Assembly: GCF_019049105.1 (NCBI RefSeq)
Contig: NZ_JAHQZR010000012.1
Coordinates: 1 to 64,000, forward strand
Origin: Leucobacter chinensis
Lineage (GTDB): Bacteria > Actinomycetota > Actinomycetes > Actinomycetales > Microbacteriaceae
Direction: 5' to 3'
Length of the DNA: 64,000 nucleotides
Below the pieces are notes generated by a model. The model had not been told where the DNA came from. It saw only the letters and a program-made list of their open reading frames with translations, and did no database searches. The position numbers were made by a program, and so were the translations under genes. Below, one piece after another: positions 8,598-16,902 of this stretch (the first letter of the stretch is position 1; each line of letters opens with the position of its first letter).

Positions 8598-10037
8598 ATG
8601 ATGTCTCACCAAATTGACAGTACGTCAAAAAACTATAATCCCGATCTTTCCCCCGAATCCGCTTCTGGTACTTGGAAGACTTGGAATCTCTTTGCATGGT
8701 GGATGTCAGGCTGGCACAGCCTCGCAGGATATACCGTCGCTATCGGTTTATTCGCTACTGGCCTCGCAGCTTGGCAGGTAATTATTGGGTTTATTATCGG
8801 GGTCTTCATTATCTACCTAGCAAGCAATCTCAGCGGTGTAGCCGGACAGCGCGAAAAGGTCCCGTTCCCCGTCTTCTCACGTGCCAGCTTCGGCACCCGA
8901 GGCGCAAATATTCCCGCGATTCTTCGCGGAGTGGTGGGCGTCTTCTGGTACGGGGTGCAGACGTATCTTGCTTCACAGGCAGTTATGATTCTCCTCCTTA
9001 AGCTGCTACCGGGAGCTGAAGCATGGACAGAGGTAAGCTTCCTCGGGCTCTCAGCCCTAGGGTGGGCATGCTTCCTGCTCCTCTCTGTGGCCCAAGTGCT
9101 AGCGCTTGCGAACGGGTTAGAGACGGTTCGCAAGCTCTCTGATTTTGCCGGGCCCATCATTTGGATCGCAATGATCGTTCTTGCCGTGTGGATGCTCAAC
9201 CGAGCGGAATGGTCAATCGACTTCACATATCGTGCAATTGAGGGTAGTGGTGGCGTTCTCGGTTTTACGGCTGCGGCTTTTATTCTGGTGGCTTACTTTG
9301 CCGGGCCCACACTAAACTTCGCCGATTTCTCTCGAAACGCACCAACAGCTTCGATGGTCAAGAAGGGGAACTTTCTTGGGCTTCTCGTTAATGCCACAGC
9401 ATTCGGTGTCATTTCAATTGTCATTGCCCTCGCTGCTTTAAAAGTGCATGGTGAAGTCATCAGTGATCCTGTAACGCTTCTCTATGATTTGGATAATGTA
9501 ACTGCCTTGCTCGTCGCTTTGATTGCAATCGCGTTTGCGACAGCTGGTATCAACGTGATCTACAACTTTGTTGCACCGATTTATGACATTCTGCAGGTAT
9601 GGCCCCGCCGGTTTTCATTTAAGACAGCAGGCATTGTGATCGCTGTGGTCTCTATTGTCATCACGCCATGGAACCTTTTTTCCAGTCCAGTGATTGTCAA
9701 TCAACTCGTCGGTGGTGTGGGTGCTCTTATGGGCCCCCTTTTCGGAATCCTCATGGTCGACTACTACCTCATTCGTGGTAAAAAGTTGAACACGGCCGCA
9801 CTGTTTGACGATAGTGAACAGGGAGAGTACTGGTACACAGGCGGCTACAACTTGAAGGCAGTCGCTGCAATCGTCGTGTCTGGGGCTTTAACTGTCGCGA
9901 TGACGGTGGTCCCTGCATTGGCCTTCAGCACACCGTTCACTTGGCCTGTAGGAATTCTGGTCGGAGGCGGATTCTACTTTGTAGTTTCAAGGGGTTCAGT
10001 GCGCTCTTCTGCCGATGCGGTTAACTCAAGATTCTAG
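8598..10037 (+). CDS. NCS1-family nucleobase/hydantoin permease
   Basis: A 479-residue, ~12-TM transporter of the nucleobase:cation symporter-1 family. Early motifs SGWHSLAGYT and SNLSGVAGQREKVPFPVFSRASFG are typical. From ATG 8598 the residues Trp117 and Gln121 (GVFWYGVQ) fall at the positions of the substrate-contacting Trp117 and Gln121 of Microbacterium Mhp1, and an Asn (319, ATAGINVIYN) lies close to Mhp1 Asn318. With the upstream enzymes this argues for hydantoin (or allantoin/dihydropyrimidine) uptake. The start is preceded by GGAGCAGGA. It follows the hydantoinase by 55 bp. Confidence 0.88.
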   Translation: MMSHQIDSTSKNYNPDLSPESASGTWKTWNLFAWWMSGWHSLAGYTVAIGLFATGLAAWQVIIGFIIGVFIIYLASNLSGVAGQREKVPFPVFSRASFGTRGANIPAILRGVVGVFWYGVQTYLASQAVMILLLKLLPGAEAWTEVSFLGLSALGWACFLLLSVAQVLALANGLETVRKLSDFAGPIIWIAMIVLAVWMLNRAEWSIDFTYRAIEGSGGVLGFTAAAFILVAYFAGPTLNFADFSRNAPTASMVKKGNFLGLLVNATAFGVISIVIALAALKVHGEVISDPVTLLYDLDNVTALLVALIAIAFATAGINVIYNFVAPIYDILQVWPRRFSFKTAGIVIAVVSIVITPWNLFSSPVIVNQLVGGVGALMGPLFGILMVDYYLIRGKKLNTAALFDDSEQGEYWYTGGYNLKAVAAIVVSGALTVAMTVVPALAFSTPFTWPVGILVGGGFYFVVSRGSVRSSADAVNSRF

Positions 10038-10185
10038 GCTATACACATAGGTTCACCGCACCAACGGTTCAAGCGGGTGTCGAGTATGTTCACAACACGG
10101 CACCCGCATACCCATTCGATCGAAGAATCGTAGCTTGTGTCGAAGATGTGACGTCAGCGAACGAACCACTAGGGCTCACGAAATT

Positions 10186-10791
10186 ATGAATTTTCCACCC
10201 AAAATCTTTCGACGTAGCGTCCAGTTATTGCTTGGATTGTTTGCCTATGGGATCGGTATCTCGTTCATGGTGTCTGCCAACCACGGCGCTGCCCCATGGG
10301 ATGTACTCAACTTAGGGATCATCCGCCACATACCACTGAGCTTTGGAGTAGCAAATATCGTTGTCAGTGCCGCGGTTCTCTTACTATGGTTCCCTCTCAA
10401 AGAGAGGCCTGGCGTAGGTACGGTTTTAAACGCATTCCTTGTTGGCCCCACTGCAGACCTCGGCCTTACGCTAATCCCTCCAGCTCATTCTTTGATTATT
10501 AGTGTCGGCTACTTTTCCGCGGGGCTTATTCTTATTGCACTTGCCACGGGGCTGTACATCGGGTCTAGATTTGGCTCAGGGCCACGCGACGGGCTCATGA
10601 CAGGTCTTCAGCGAATAACTAGGGCTCCGTTGTGGGTGGTTCGGACTGGGCTGGAAGTCGTTGTCGTATCAGTGGGCTGGCTCTTGGGCGCAGCGGTCGG
10701 TCTTGGCACACTCGTGTTTGCCTTTTTAATCGGCCCATTAGCTCAAATCTTTTTGGCGATGTTCACAGTCAATCCCCCTGAAACGACCTGA
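10186..10791 (+). CDS. YczE/YyaS/YitT-like membrane protein
   Basis: A 201-residue protein with five to six hydrophobic segments. The segment GIGISFMVSANHGAAPWDVLNLGI and the later SRFGSGPRDGLMTGLQ are the two internally related motifs (small-residue turn followed by GPRDGL or APWDVL) found in the YczE family. The ATG at 10186 has AGGG 11 nt upstream; a TTG at 10135 would add 17 residues. It follows the permease by about 150 bp and shares the low-GC composition, so it may belong to the hydantoin block, perhaps as an exporter or sensor. Biochemical role is unknown. Confidence 0.65.
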   Translation: MNFPPKIFRRSVQLLLGLFAYGIGISFMVSANHGAAPWDVLNLGIIRHIPLSFGVANIVVSAAVLLLWFPLKERPGVGTVLNAFLVGPTADLGLTLIPPAHSLIISVGYFSAGLILIALATGLYIGSRFGSGPRDGLMTGLQRITRAPLWVVRTGLEVVVVSVGWLLGAAVGLGTLVFAFLIGPLAQIFLAMFTVNPPETT

Positions 10792-11477
10792 ATAAACAAC
10801 AAAAGTTCAGCCACGGCCCACTTGCACCATATTCACACATCGATAGCAGGCAAATCTGTAAACAACGGTCACAGTTTTCTTTCTTGCCCGTTCAATAACG
10901 AAGACTTTAATCTGTAGTCAGTGCGACCTTGTTTGAAGACGAAGACTGCAGGCCAGATCAACCGACACCATAAATTTCAGTTGGGTAGAGACGTCACTCC
11001 GAAAAATAGTTCAGCTCGTTCTGTCGATCAGAGAACAGAATTGCCTAAGATTATGACAGGCGCCAAAAACACAGATGCGAGATGAAGGTGGACCGAGAGG
11101 TTCTTAAACGACAGAAGCATCTCTATGCTTCTGAGATATCTTCCTCCGAGATCTTGGTGCATGACCTCATAACTGCCTGGGTTGATTCTAGACCCAGCAG
11201 GAGACGCTTGACGCTGGTCTTGCAGCGATGGTTGTCTACGAGAATGCGGAACAGGTTTTGGAGGTGCAGAAGAAGGTCAAAGCATGACTTCATTCACCTG
11301 CCGACTCCAGATGAGACCTGGAAAAAGACAACCGACCCTTTCAACGGCAAACAGCTCTTGTATCCCCCGTCCCACTCTCCGGAAGATGTGATCTCCCTGG
11401 TGGCAAGGGCCCGCGAAGGCAGACTGCACGAAATTATCCTCTACCCTGAGTACGGAAACGAGTGGCCGTTCACGGCC
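10792..11477. other. 686-bp AT-rich stretch without a recognisable gene; possible decayed coding remnants
   Basis: No complete gene is convincing. Two overlapping frames look protein-like: one from about 11192 to TGA 11285-11287 containing LAAMVVYENAEQVLEVQKK, the other from about 11285 to 11498 containing PEDVISLVARAREGRLHEI and ILYPEYGNEWPF. A single frameshift near 11280 would join them, which suggests a broken gene of unknown family. The 3' part overlaps the end of the XRE gene on the other strand. The rest (10792-11190) shows nothing assignable. Confidence 0.3.
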
Positions 11478-11750
11478 TCAGCCCAGCGCACAAGCTGAAT
11501 CTAATCGGTCACTTTCAATTTCTGCCCAAATACGATCGAGAGAAAGCCCCAGAACGTCGGCAATCGCTGCGACAGTGGGAAACGATGGCGTCGCGACACG
11601 GCCTGATTCTATTTTCCTTAACGTCTCAGGTGAAACGCCTGCTTCGAGCGCAACATCTAGCCGTGAACGCCCTCCGCGCGCACGACGCAGCAACGCTCCA
11701 AGACGTTCTCCCTGTCGAATATCTTTCACCGTGAGCGGCAATCTAACCAT
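11478..11750 (-). CDS. Small XRE-family helix-turn-helix regulator
   Basis: A 90-residue single-domain Cro/CI-type repressor. The five-helix HTH spans about residues 14-72: LGALLRRARGGRSRLDVALE (helices 1-2), VSPETLRKIESGR (recognition helix and turn), FPTVAAIADVLGLSLD (helices 4-5). It diverges from a methionine aminopeptidase gene with 68 bp between the starts, holding a perfect 8-bp inverted repeat that is a likely operator. Autoregulation and control of the aminopeptidase are inferences from this arrangement. Confidence 0.8.
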   Translation of the reverse strand: MVRLPLTVKDIRQGERLGALLRRARGGRSRLDVALEAGVSPETLRKIESGRVATPSFPTVAAIADVLGLSLDRIWAEIESDRLDSACALG

Positions 11751-11752
11751 GC

Positions 11753-11798
11753 AACCAATAGTAATACCGCTATATGATTACCGGGATAGTTATTGGTT
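11753..11798. promoter_or_regulatory. Candidate operator and promoter between XRE gene and map
   Basis: AACCAATA (11753-11760) and TATTGGTT (11791-11798) form perfect 8-bp arms around a 30-bp core. The core holds TATGAT (11773-11778), a plausible -10 for the + strand gene, and two TACCG direct repeats. The paired half-sites about four helical turns apart would suit looping or two-dimer binding by the XRE protein. Confidence 0.45.
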
Positions 11799-11818
11799 TT
11801 TAGAAAGGAACCGATCGG

Positions 11819-12592
11819 ATGATCGAAATCTTAAGCCCCACCCAGATAGAACGCGCACGGGTCACCGGACGTCTTGTTGGCAACACACTGCACACTCTGA
11901 AAAGCCAGAGCCAGGTCGGCACAAACCTTCTGGAACTTGACGAGTGGGCAAAAAAGATGATCCACGACGCCGGGGCGACCTCTTGCTATGTCGACTACGC
12001 GCCGTCCTTCGGGAGCGGCCCATTTGGGCATTATCTCTGCACCGCAGTCAATGACGCAGTGCTTCACGGCATGCCCCATGATTACGCTCTAGAAAACGGC
12101 GACCTTGTCACTCTCGATCTTGCCGTAAAGAAGGACGGCGTCGCATCTGATGCTGCGATCAGTTTCATAGTCGGCACCAAACGCGCCCCCGAAGATGAGG
12201 CAATGATTACCGCCACCGAAGAGGCCCTTGCCGCTGCTATTAAAGCAGCACGTCCAGGAGCCCGGCTAGGCGACCTTTCCTCTGTGATTGGGAAGTCGCT
12301 CACCGATGCCGGCTACCTCATCAACATGGAATACGGCGGTCACGGCATCGGCTCAACCATGCACCAGGATCCGCACGTCGCAAACAACGGTCGCCCTGGG
12401 CGAGGCTACAAACTCCGCCCAGGCTTATTACTCGCGTTAGAACCCTGGGTCATGCAAGACACGGACCAACTCATAACTGATCCCAGGGATGGTTGGACAC
12501 TTCGCAGCGCAACAGGCGCACGCACAGCACACAGCGAACATACTATCGCTATCACCGACGATGGAGCAGAAATACTCACCCTTCCCCGTTGA
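11819..12592 (+). CDS. map: Type I methionine aminopeptidase
   Basis: A 257-residue cytoplasmic metallopeptidase that removes N-terminal Met from nascent proteins. The family ligands are all seen: His83 (VLHGMP), Asp100 (VTLDLAV), Asp111 (SDAAIS), His175 (GGHGIG), Glu208 (LALEPW) and Glu240 (HSEHTIAI). AAAGGAA lies 8 nt before the ATG. It stands outside the usual secY-adk-map ribosomal context and is divergent from an XRE regulator, so it is probably a second, regulated copy rather than the housekeeping gene (inference). The AT-rich composition just upstream ends in this gene. Confidence 0.92.
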   Translation: MIEILSPTQIERARVTGRLVGNTLHTLKSQSQVGTNLLELDEWAKKMIHDAGATSCYVDYAPSFGSGPFGHYLCTAVNDAVLHGMPHDYALENGDLVTLDLAVKKDGVASDAAISFIVGTKRAPEDEAMITATEEALAAAIKAARPGARLGDLSSVIGKSLTDAGYLINMEYGGHGIGSTMHQDPHVANNGRPGRGYKLRPGLLLALEPWVMQDTDQLITDPRDGWTLRSATGARTAHSEHTIAITDDGAEILTLPR

Positions 12593-12899
12593 CGAGCAAG
12601 AGCGCCAGATCGCTGAATGCCACCAACGATAAAGATACCTATCAACCTCAGCCATGGTAAGAACAACCAGTGGGCTACTTTCTTTCCCTTCCACGCCGTA
12701 TGACACCGTGAATATTGATGGCTCGCGGGAGCCGCGCTGTGATGACCAGTATTTCGACACCCGGGAACGCGCGCGCTGAAGAACGTCCGGTGACCTTGTC
12801 CATACCCAAGCCACAAAGATAGTCGTTCCGAGATTCTTTCCTCGGCTCCACGAAGTTCCCTGCTGAATAAAACATTGACTACCGGCGATAGAACGAAGA
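12593..12899. other. 307-bp gap after map, no gene seen
   Basis: Frames on both strands here have no family resemblance and poor start contexts; a minus-strand frame through 12437-12814 runs antisense into map and is treated as chance. No repeat or RNA gene was recognised before the tRNA-Lys terminator. Confidence 0.5.
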
Positions 12900-12927
12900 A
12901 ACCCCCGGTTCCGAAGAACCAGGGGTT
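12900..12927 (-). terminator. Terminator of tRNA-Lys
   Basis: Read on the minus strand the stem AACCCCTGGTTC / GAACCGGGGGTT closes a TTCG tetraloop, a very stable hairpin, with CTT after it. It starts 9 nt beyond the tRNA 3' end. Confidence 0.75.
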
Positions 12928-12936
12928 TCTCTGATG

Positions 12937-13009
12937 TGGGCCCAGCCGGGCTCGAACCGGCGACCCGCGGATTAAAAGTCCGATGCTCTACCTACTGAGC
13001 TATAGGCCC
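12937..13009 (-). tRNA. tRNA-Lys (anticodon TTT)
   Basis: A 73-nt cloverleaf. Acceptor arm GGGCCTA/TGGGCCC with discriminator A; D-arm with AGCTCAGTAGGTAGAGC; anticodon loop CTTTTAA giving anticodon TTT; T-arm GGTTCGAGCC. The CCA end is not encoded. A -10-like TAAGAT (complement of 13017-13022) sits 7 nt upstream of the first base, with TTGCTG at -35 distance (complement of 13038-13043, 15 bp spacing). Confidence 0.95.
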
Positions 13010-13098
13010 ACCGAGTATCTTACAGGCTCTCGCCGCTCAGCAAAAACCGAGTGTGTATTCGGCGCGGTGAGCGGCGAGAGATCCGCTGATAATACCGC

Positions 13099-13980
13099 TT
13101 AGGCGGTCTGCCGCTCGGCCATCTCGACGACGTTCTTGAGCAGCAGCGCACGCGTCATCGGGCCAACGCCACCTGGGTTCGGCGAGACCCAACCGGCAAC
13201 ATCGGCGACCTCTGGCGCGACATCGCCGACCACGCGGCTCTTGCCGGTTTCGGGATCAACGCGGCGCGATACGCCAACATCAAGCACGATCGCACCGGGC
13301 TTCACGTCTTCGGCTCGCACGATGCCCTCGGCACCCGCGGCTGCAACGATCACGTCGGCGGCACGCAAGAGCTCTGGCAGGTTCGTGGTGCCGGTGTGCG
13401 TGAGGGTCACGGTCGCGTTGTACTCGCGGCGGGTGAGCAGCGGGCCGATCGGACGACCGACCGTGATGCCGCGACCCACGACGACGACGTTCTTGCCCGC
13501 CCAGCTGATGCCGTTGCGCTCAACGAGTTCGATCACACCGCGCGGAGTGCAGGGCAGCGGCGAGGTGATCTCGGTGTTGGCGTTGAGCACGAGCCGCCCG
13601 AGGTTAGTCGGGTGCAGGCCGTCGGCGTCTTTTTCGGGGTCGATGCGTTCGAGCACGCGGTCGGTGTCGATGTGCTTCGGCAGTGGCAGCTGCACGATGT
13701 ACCCGGTGCACGCGGGGTCAGCGTTGAGCTCGTCAATGACGGCCTCAAGCTGCTCCTGCGTGACGTTCTCGGGCAAATCTTTGCGGATCGACGAGATACC
13801 CACCTCAGCACAGTCGCGATGCTTGCCCGCGACGTACCACTGAGACCCCGGGTCTTCGCCAACCAAGACGGTGGCGAGCCCAGGGGTGACTCCGCGTTCG
13901 GCGAGCGCCGCAACCCTGTCGGTAAGTTCGTGCTTGATCGCTGCTGCTGCAGCCGTTCCGTTGAGCAGGTTCGCGCTCAC
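13099..13980 (-). CDS. folD: Bifunctional methylene-THF dehydrogenase / methenyl-THF cyclohydrolase
   Basis: A 293-residue enzyme interconverting 5,10-methylene-THF and 10-formyl-THF. The catalytic Tyr49 and Lys53 (WYVAGKHRD) and the conserved folate-site sequences KDADGLHP and [10 protein letters not shown] near the C-terminus are present; [11 protein letters not shown] is the NADP-binding loop, with T-V-G-R-P typical of the family. It starts 5 bp after the glyA stop, so the two form a tight operon that feeds serine-derived carbon units into the folate pool. The purU gene on the other side uses the 10-formyl-THF product. Confidence 0.96.
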   Translation of the reverse strand: MSANLLNGTAAAAAIKHELTDRVAALAERGVTPGLATVLVGEDPGSQWYVAGKHRDCAEVGISSIRKDLPENVTQEQLEAVIDELNADPACTGYIVQLPLPKHIDTDRVLERIDPEKDADGLHPTNLGRLVLNANTEITSPLPCTPRGVIELVERNGISWAGKNVVVVGRGITVGRPIGPLLTRREYNATVTLTHTGTTNLPELLRAADVIVAAAGAEGIVRAEDVKPGAIVLDVGVSRRVDPETGKSRVVGDVAPEVADVAGWVSPNPGGVGPMTRALLLKNVVEMAERQTA

Positions 13981-13985
13981 GCGGG

Positions 13986-15269
13986 CTACCAGTTCTCGAG
14001 GCCGGTGTAGAGCGGGAATGCCTCGACGAGCTTCTGCACGCGGGCAGCGAGCGCCGCCTTGTCAGCGCCCGGCTTGAGCGCCTCGGCGATGATGTCGGCA
14101 ACCTCGGTGAACTCGGCATCGCCGAAGCCGCGGGTCGCGAGGGCCGGGGTGCCGATGCGCAGGCCGCTGGTCACCATTGGTGGGCGCGGATCGAAGGGCA
14201 CCGAGTTACGGTTCACGGTGATGCCGACCTCGTGCAGCGCGTCTTCTGCCTGCTGGCCGTCCATCTCTGAGTTGCGCAGGTCGACGAGCACGAGGTGCAC
14301 ATCGGTACCACCGGTGAGCAGGTCGACACCGGCCTGCTTCATGTCGGGCTGGCTGAGGCGATCCGCCAAGATCTTCGCGCCCGACAGGGTGCGCTCCTGA
14401 CGGTTCTTGAACTCTGGCGAAGCGGCGATCTTGAAAGCGGTTGCCTTCGCTGCGATCACGTGCATGAGCGGGCCGCCCTGCTGGCCGGGGAACACGCTCG
14501 AGTTGATCTTCTTGAAGAGATCGAGGTCGTTCGTGAGAATAAAGCCTGAGCGGGGGCCGCCGATGGTCTTGTGCACGGTCGACGAAACAACGTCGGCGTA
14601 TGGCACGGGGTTCGGATGCAGGCCAGCGGCAACGAGGCCTGCGAAGTGCGCCATGTCGACCCAGAGCGTCGCGCCAACCTCGTCGGCGATCGCTCGGAAC
14701 TCGGCGAAGTCGAGCTGGCGGGGGTATGCCGACCAGCCTGCGATGATGACCTTGGGCTTGTGCTCGATGGCCTGCTTGCGCACCACGGCCATGTCAATGA
14801 GCAGCGTCTCGGGGTCAACCTCGTACGAGACGACGTTGTAGAGCTTGCCCGAGAAGTTCAGGGGCATGCCGTGCGTGAGGTGGCCGCCATGAGCGAGTTC
14901 GAGGCCGAGAATGGTGTCGCCTGGCTCGGCGATTGACGAGAGCACTGCGGCGTTAGCCGATGCACCCGAGTGGGGCTGCACGTTTGCGTACTTCGCACCG
15001 TAGAGCTCCTTTGCGCGGTCGCGCGCGAGGTTCTCAGCAACGTCAACGTATTCGCAACCACCGTAGTAGCGGCGACCGGGGTAACCCTCGGCGTACTTGT
15101 TCGTGAGCACAGACCCTTGGCTCTCGAGCACGGCGCGAGGCACGAAGTTCTCGCTCGCGATCATCTCGAGGGTATCGCGCTGGCGACCGAGCTCCTGCTC
15201 AAGTACCTTCGCAATTTCCGGGTCTACGACCGAGAGGGCGTCATTCATGAAATCGGGCTGGTTTGACAC
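13986..15269 (-). CDS. glyA: Serine hydroxymethyltransferase
   Basis: A 427-residue PLP enzyme converting serine and THF to glycine and methylene-THF. Schiff-base Lys234 is in [14 protein letters not shown] (commonly HKTLRGPRGG), and [34 protein letters not shown] is clearly the family N-terminus. The start is GTG 15269 with GGAGG 6 nt upstream. It is the first gene of glyA-folD. The 190-bp divergent gap towards purU holds no riboswitch that I can identify. Confidence 0.96.
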   Translation of the reverse strand: MSNQPDFMNDALSVVDPEIAKVLEQELGRQRDTLEMIASENFVPRAVLESQGSVLTNKYAEGYPGRRYYGGCEYVDVAENLARDRAKELYGAKYANVQPHSGASANAAVLSSIAEPGDTILGLELAHGGHLTHGMPLNFSGKLYNVVSYEVDPETLLIDMAVVRKQAIEHKPKVIIAGWSAYPRQLDFAEFRAIADEVGATLWVDMAHFAGLVAAGLHPNPVPYADVVSSTVHKTIGGPRSGFILTNDLDLFKKINSSVFPGQQGGPLMHVIAAKATAFKIAASPEFKNRQERTLSGAKILADRLSQPDMKQAGVDLLTGGTDVHLVLVDLRNSEMDGQQAEDALHEVGITVNRNSVPFDPRPPMVTSGLRIGTPALATRGFGDAEFTEVADIIAEALKPGADKAALAARVQKLVEAFPLYTGLENW

Positions 15270-15449
15270 CAGGTTCCTCCTTATAGTTTTCTCGCAACAG
15301 TACGAGGTTCACTGACCCAGGCGAGCGGCCTTTATTTCATCGGTATAGTCGCTCCCCGATGGTATCCATCTATACGCCAGTCACGACCACAACAATCATA
15401 CCTAAGCCCGCGACGGGCTGCTATATGCGGGCCGTTTACGCTCGGTGTC

Positions 15450-15455
15450 TACAAT
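15450..15455 (+). promoter_or_regulatory. -10 hexamer TACAAT for purU, leaderless geometry
   Basis: TACAAT ends 7 nt before GTG 15463, and no ribosome binding site precedes that codon. An in-frame GTG at 15445 would lie upstream of the -10 and is therefore unlikely to be transcribed as a start. Confidence 0.5.
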
Positions 15456-15462
15456 AGGTCGG

Positions 15463-16371
15463 GTGAACGCTTCAACCGATGCCCCCCGCCCCGCCGCTGC
15501 CCACTCGCACACCCCGACCGAGTGGGTGCTCACGTTTTCGTGCGTTGACGGTCCGGGCATCGTGCACGACATCAGCGGAGCGGTCGTTCAGGCCAAAGGC
15601 AACATCCTTGAAAGCCAGCAGTTTGCGAGCCATGACACCGGCAAGTTTTTCATGCGTCTGCAGGTTGAGGCGACCGAGGCAGCCGACTCGTTTGAAGAGC
15701 GTTTTCGTAGCGCTATCACCAAGGTCGCCGATCATTTCTCGATGGATTGGGCCCTAGACGCCGTCGGCCGCCCCGTGCGCACGCTCATTCTCGCGTCGAA
15801 GGCAACGCACTGCGTGAACGACCTCCTCTTCCGTAAACACGGCGGCACCCTTCCCATCGAGGTTCCCCTCGTGCTCGCAAACCACGAGACACCCCGTGAT
15901 ATCAGCGAGTTCTACGGCGCTCCCTTCGAGTCACGGCCCGTGACCAACGCTGCCGAGAAGCAAGCCTTCGAGAATCGCGTGCGCGAGGTCGTCGCAGAGC
16001 ACGACATCGAACTCGTGGTGCTCGCCCGCTACATGCAGATTCTTTCGCCCGAACTCTGCGAGTTCCTCTCGGGCCGGGCGATCAACATTCATCACTCATT
16101 CCTACCCGGCTTCAAGGGTGCCAACCCGTACCGCCAGGCACACGAACGTGGCGTAAAGCTCGTGGGCGCGACAGCCCATTACGTGACGACCGATCTCGAC
16201 GAGGGACCCATCATCGAGCAGGACGTGGCCCGCGTCGATCACGGCTATTCGCCTGAGCAGCTCATGCAACTGGGACAGGATGAAGAGGCACGCACCCTTC
16301 GCCGCGCAGTGCAGTGGTTTGCCGAACGCCGCGTGCTGCTCGACGGCGACCGAACCGTCATCTTCCGCTAG
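15463..16371 (+). CDS. purU: Formyltetrahydrofolate deformylase
   Basis: A 302-residue enzyme that hydrolyses 10-formyl-THF to formate and THF, balancing the folate pool. An N-terminal ACT domain (WVLTFSCVDGPGIVHDISG) is followed by a formyltransferase fold with NIHHSFLPGFKGANPYRQA, where the Asn and His of the formyltransferase active site lie, and HYVTTDLDEGPIIEQD with the catalytic Asp. The length is slightly above the usual 280-290 owing to a Pro/Ala/His-rich N-terminal extension. It is divergent from glyA-folD, which produces its substrate, so the locus couples synthesis and drain of one-carbon units. Confidence 0.94.
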   Translation: MNASTDAPRPAAAHSHTPTEWVLTFSCVDGPGIVHDISGAVVQAKGNILESQQFASHDTGKFFMRLQVEATEAADSFEERFRSAITKVADHFSMDWALDAVGRPVRTLILASKATHCVNDLLFRKHGGTLPIEVPLVLANHETPRDISEFYGAPFESRPVTNAAEKQAFENRVREVVAEHDIELVVLARYMQILSPELCEFLSGRAINIHHSFLPGFKGANPYRQAHERGVKLVGATAHYVTTDLDEGPIIEQDVARVDHGYSPEQLMQLGQDEEARTLRRAVQWFAERRVLLDGDRTVIFR

Positions 16372-16432
16372 CCAACGCCTACAGGCCACCACTCTCAGAA
16401 TCCACTCCGATGCAAGGGATACACTTCATTTC

Positions 16433-16810
16433 GTGATCGAAACCGTACCTCAAACTCAGCGCTTACACGCGATCGTGTTCACCACCCGTTCGGTGTGGCA
16501 CCTCATCGCGGTCATTGCCGTTACCGTATGGGGTTTTACGGCCTGGAATCTCCCCATGCCAGGCATCGCCTTTGGCATTGGCGCGCTCGTACTCTCAGTT
16601 CTCCTTTGGGCTCTGTTCCTTTCACCGAGGCCCGCTCTCAAGGGCGTTGACCGCTTCGCCCAGAGCATGATCGAGTTGCTGCTCCTGGCCGTTGCCGTGG
16701 CAGCCGCCATTGACATGGGAGTGTCGTGGATCATCGCCGCAGCCTACGGCGTTATCGGCGCCGTGCTCGGCTTCATCGCGGGCTCGCAAGAGTCGCACCG
16801 CACGGTCTAA
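16433..16810 (+). CDS. YrdB-like (DUF2568) small membrane protein
   Basis: A 125-residue protein with four hydrophobic segments: FTTRSVWHLIAVIAVTVWGF, MPGIAFGIGALVLSVLLWALF, IELLLLAVAVAAAIDMG and WIIAAAYGVIGAVLGFIAG. The loop LFLSPRPALKGVDRFAQSMIELLL matches my recollection of the YrdB/DUF2568 family. The GTG start at 16433 lacks a ribosome binding site and is preceded by a -10-like TACACT (16420-16425) 7 nt upstream, so it may be leaderless. Function unknown; it lies between purU and an M20 peptidase gene. Confidence 0.7.
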   Translation: MIETVPQTQRLHAIVFTTRSVWHLIAVIAVTVWGFTAWNLPMPGIAFGIGALVLSVLLWALFLSPRPALKGVDRFAQSMIELLLLAVAVAAAIDMGVSWIIAAAYGVIGAVLGFIAGSQESHRTV

Positions 16811-16878
16811 CCCACGCTGCAGGTCTCTCGTCCCAACGGTTTGAGAGGGTATCAACAGCGGTGCCGCACGCACCCGTT

Positions 16879-16902
16879 CCATGCGATAGCGTTATCGCAT
16901 GG
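16879..16902. promoter_or_regulatory. Perfect 10-bp palindrome over the M20 peptidase start codon
   Basis: CCATGCGATA (16879-16888), spacer GCGT, TATCGCATGG (16893-16902). The right arm contains the ATG (16899) of the peptidase gene. TAGCGT (16887-16892) inside it sits 6 nt before the ATG and could be the -10 of a leaderless mRNA. Operator or translation-control site is inference. Confidence 0.4.

Noticed and set aside
11082-11498. 138-codon frame as an intact gene
   Set aside because: The N-terminal half is Arg/Trp/Ser-rich without family features and only the last third looks protein-like; treated as a possible remnant instead.
12406-12816. Minus-strand frames antisense to the end of map
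   Set aside because: Conflict with a clear gene and have atypical composition.
15270-15462. Tetrahydrofolate riboswitch upstream of glyA
   Set aside because: The gap was checked for the conserved THF aptamer core; nothing convincing was found, only the glyA ribosome binding site and the purU -10 box.
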